From positions 27,782,934 through 27,846,933 of the forward strand of contig NC_063151.1 in assembly GCF_020921035.1 (NCBI RefSeq): a stretch of 64,000 nucleotides of DNA. The letters run 5' to 3'. The notes under the pieces are model-generated. The model saw only the letters and a program-made list of their open reading frames with translations, was not told where the DNA came from and did no database searches. Each line of letters opens with the position of its first letter. The stretch's first letter is position 1. Below, one piece after another: positions 61,516 to 64,000 of this stretch. The translations under genes and the position numbers were made by a program. The DNA is from Rhodamnia argentea (lineage: Eukaryota > Streptophyta > Magnoliopsida > Myrtales > Myrtaceae).

Positions 61516-63253
61516 ATTAATGTAATCTCAATATTTAGGACGAATCTTATTTCCATATCCCATCCTGGAATGTAATGCTATGATTGGAGGGACTCGAGAG
61601 TTTCAAAAGCACGTGCTTTTTTCTTAACTAAGAATCCTAAGCAAGCCTAATAATGCATTACAGCCATTAAATTTAGAACTTAAAAGTGCTCAACCATAGT
61701 GCGTCAACCGTCTCGTGCATCTAATGGTTGAAATACAGCAAGAACGAGGAAGCATCTAATTTGTAAAGATCCGCTTCGATTCCCAGTAAGCTGTGAATTG
61801 AGAAGGCGACTCAGACAGATATATTACTTGCGAACACAACTAAGCTGAGAGAACATTAGAATCGTGGCAAGTGCGAAAACTTCGATGTTTAGGAGAATCC
61901 ATAAAAACCCACCGGCCTCCTCGCCAGTCCCGCTCAGTCCGCACCTGCACCAGTGCACTCTTTTGCCACCAAAGCCACACCGTCGACATCTCCGAAAATT
62001 CTAAGAGTTGTTATACATCTCAGTCCATTTTCTATATCAGCCCAATGACTGGCCATAGTTCTCTCTTCTTCGGTGAGAACAGACGAATCTGAGATCCTCA
62101 ACCCAGAAGATTATTTACTGAACAAAATAAAGAGAAATAGATGACCGATGAATGGCATACATACTTTATGCAACACCGAAGCATCGATGCTCCTGCGCGA
62201 TTCAGATTTCCTAACCAGAAGGTATTCAAACACCGATTGGTCATTCAATTAAGACAATTGGAAAGCAGAAAATTGTTTCACATGTTTCTTTTATAATTGC
62301 GGCAAGTAAAAGACGCACTGATTTTGGAGATATGGTTGCTGAGTACCAAGAAGTCCTATATCCGAAGGCAATGAACTACAAACTTTCAGTGTGCGGAACA
62401 GAAAGTGCAGGATTCAACTACACGTTTGTACCATAGCTTCGATGCTGCGCAATCAAAATGACATTAACAAGGAGAAAATAACACGTTCTGCACAGAATTG
62501 TTCAGAATTTCCCTTTGGAATCTAAAAACTTTCTATTTTCAGCACATGCCACCGTGCAGAGACTTAAAATGCGCAGAACCTACATGTTCATAATATAGCT
62601 CTCAAAGAATTACTTTCAGTTGACGTGTTATTTGCTTGATGAAGAACATTCAGAGAACAAACAAAATGAAGAATATATAGTCATGATACCAGTTTTTGCC
62701 TCAAATCAGATAGACATAACACAAATTTCAAGCACCATCGTATGATTTCATCATCTTGTTTTTCATAAGCATACTTATTTTTCTGCTTCTCGCTTGCTTC
62801 GATTCTTTAACAAGCATTTAGATGAATAAAGGAGGCATCGTTTCGACAAAAGAAAAATGAGGCATCGACGTACACCGGATAAAACCAAATATAATTCCAT
62901 CTAGGCAGATTGGCGAGGAAATTGCATATTTGAGCTAAAAAGATCATCATACCTGCTCAGTTGCGAATTTCACGACATGGGAAGAGCATGATTACTGATC
63001 AACTTCGACGTTTGAAATCGGTTTCGGGCTGAATACTATACGGCAATGCCGGGGCCACAGAAATGAAACTACTCCATACAGTTATTCTATTAAGGAAAAG
63101 AAAACAAAAGCTTGGAATGTTGACGAGAGCTCCAAAGAATACCCACAAAAGTGCTTGACAATATATATACTGATTTTTCAATGGTCTTTATTTTGGGCAT
63201 ATAAAGAAGCTGAAAGCCGAGATGACAAGAGGTTTTAAAGCATCCCCGTGTGG
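61516..63253. other. Intergenic; 3' flank of the PNGase A-like gene
   Basis: No supported gene. The frame at 61871-62092 has no domain. The last few hundred bases before 63253 should contain the 3' UTR of the minus-strand gene. Confidence 0.5.
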
Positions 63254-64000
63254 TTAGATCAGATAAATCTTTCGAGTGTGAGAAGGCCACCATTTGTTGA
63301 TTCTGGATGCATAAAGAGACTCTGCTCCTTTCTTACATTTTTTGAAAATGTCATCATGAAGAATTGTGTAATTTGAGCTACTCACATTTCTGAAGTAACA
63401 GAGATCGGTGCCATCATACTTGTATACTTGCTGAGTACTGCCTAACCCGCTGACTACCAGGTTATTCTTCACAGTCATGTAACCCTGCCCACTCTGCACA
63501 TTGCTCAGTGAACCACTTGAGAGCTTGAAGCCAGAATTCTTAAGCCTTTTCTCATTAAAAGCAAACGTAAGATTCGCAACAGATAAGGAAGTGTCATGTC
63601 CTTCATCAACAGAGTTGGAATATAAATAGAACGGGAAATTTCTGTCCACTCGGACGGATGCAAGGGTGGAGGACGGGCTCTTGGCATCAACGCTGTCATT
63701 GAAATGGATCAGCTGATCAATAATTTGCAGGTTCCCGTCATTCCCCATGACCATCACGTTACTGTAATTAAATTCTTGCTTCCAAGTGGTCATGATTTTC
63801 CCATAAGATGACTTCACCCATCCACTGGACGATATGGACCGGCTGACCCCAGTCAAAAACTTCCCATCAAAGCCCTTAAAATCCAATACCGAAGAAACAA
63901 CTAGAGGCATGCAATTGTAAGTCAAGAGCTTCCCTGCAGTTTTCGTGCTCTTATCATCCAGCCAAAGATGCAGATTCGCGTCAATGTACCACACATTCAA
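63254..64000 (-). CDS. Peptide-N4-(N-acetyl-beta-glucosaminyl)asparagine amidase A-like (PNGase A), C-terminal part
   Basis: About 248 codons read in from the window edge; the 5' part lies beyond base 64000, so no start is visible. NVWYIDANLHLWLDDKS, SGWVKSSYGKI, FNDSVDAKSPSST and CYFRNVSSSNYTILHDD are characteristic of the C-terminal region of plant PNGase A. The family removes N-glycans from glycopeptides in acidic compartments (vacuole or apoplast). The catalytic N-terminal domain is not in view, so activity cannot be judged. The visible part is intact and single-exon. Confidence 0.92.
   Translation of the reverse strand: MNVWYIDANLHLWLDDKSTKTAGKLLTYNCMPLVVSSVLDFKGFDGKFLTGVSRSISSSGWVKSSYGKIMTTWKQEFNYSNVMVMGNDGNLQIIDQLIHFNDSVDAKSPSSTLASVRVDRNFPFYLYSNSVDEGHDTSLSVANLTFAFNEKRLKNSGFKLSSGSLSNVQSGQGYMTVKNNLVVSGLGSTQQVYKYDGTDLCYFRNVSSSNYTILHDDIFKKCKKGAESLYASRINKWWPSHTRKIYLI

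Overview
The window is nuclear DNA from a eudicot plant. It has spliced genes with GT..AG introns, a TIR-NBS-LRR resistance gene (a class missing from grasses), an ALOG-family regulator, a UBC13-type E2 with the plant exon layout, a decayed Ty1/copia element and many non-autonomous inverted-repeat elements. The exact taxon cannot be fixed from sequence alone; I lean weakly towards Myrtales (Eucalyptus or Syzygium type).

Layout. 0-3.1 kb: complete mitochondrial malate dehydrogenase gene (minus). 3.1-6 kb: AT-rich repeats, including a 1.1-kb inverted-repeat element that encloses a long hairpin. 6.3-11.3 kb: a long A-rich, apparently non-coding stretch, perhaps 3' UTR and UTR introns of the next gene. 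11.3-12.6 kb: UBA2-type two-RRM RNA-binding protein (minus). 12.9-13.4 kb: small TIR element. 14.55-18.94 kb: five-exon TIR-NBS-LRR gene (minus). 19.6-24.2 kb: complete but broken Ty1/copia element (minus) with LTRs, 5-bp target duplication, primer-binding site and polypurine tract, inserted in an older repeat. 25.65-28.98 kb: six-exon NUMOD3 protein (plus). 30.2-31.4 kb: nested non-autonomous elements. 32.2-34.0 kb: intronless ABCG half-transporter (plus). 34.7-36.9 kb: six-exon cytoplasmic receptor-like kinase (minus). 40.5-43.8 kb: seven-exon GT31 beta-1,3-galactosyltransferase (plus) with a GC-AG intron. 45.1-48.5 kb: eight-exon UBC36/UBC13-type E2 (plus). 48.2-52.6 kb: a rearranged cluster holding a second copy of the E2 terminal exon, a minisatellite, an Ole e 1 gene fragment, a frameshifted DUF538 gene and an intact Ole e 1-like gene (minus). 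57.7-58.2 kb: ALOG/LSH gene (plus). 60.3-61.5 kb: a fold-back element and a TIR element. 63.25 kb to the edge: 3' part of a PNGase A-like gene (minus).

The genes are an ordinary mixed plant neighbourhood, not an operon or pathway. Exon boundaries were worked out by hand from reading frame, splice consensus and family knowledge. Every complete multi-exon model closes in frame: 346, 1068, 392, 394, 342, 153 and 167 aa.

I found no clearly new biological system. The most unusual points are the duplicated terminal exon of the E2 gene, which could give two alternative C-termini; the inferred block duplication behind it; a copia 3' LTR pointing into the TIR-NBS-LRR gene; and a dispersed family of fold-back elements whose arms are built from short tandem units.
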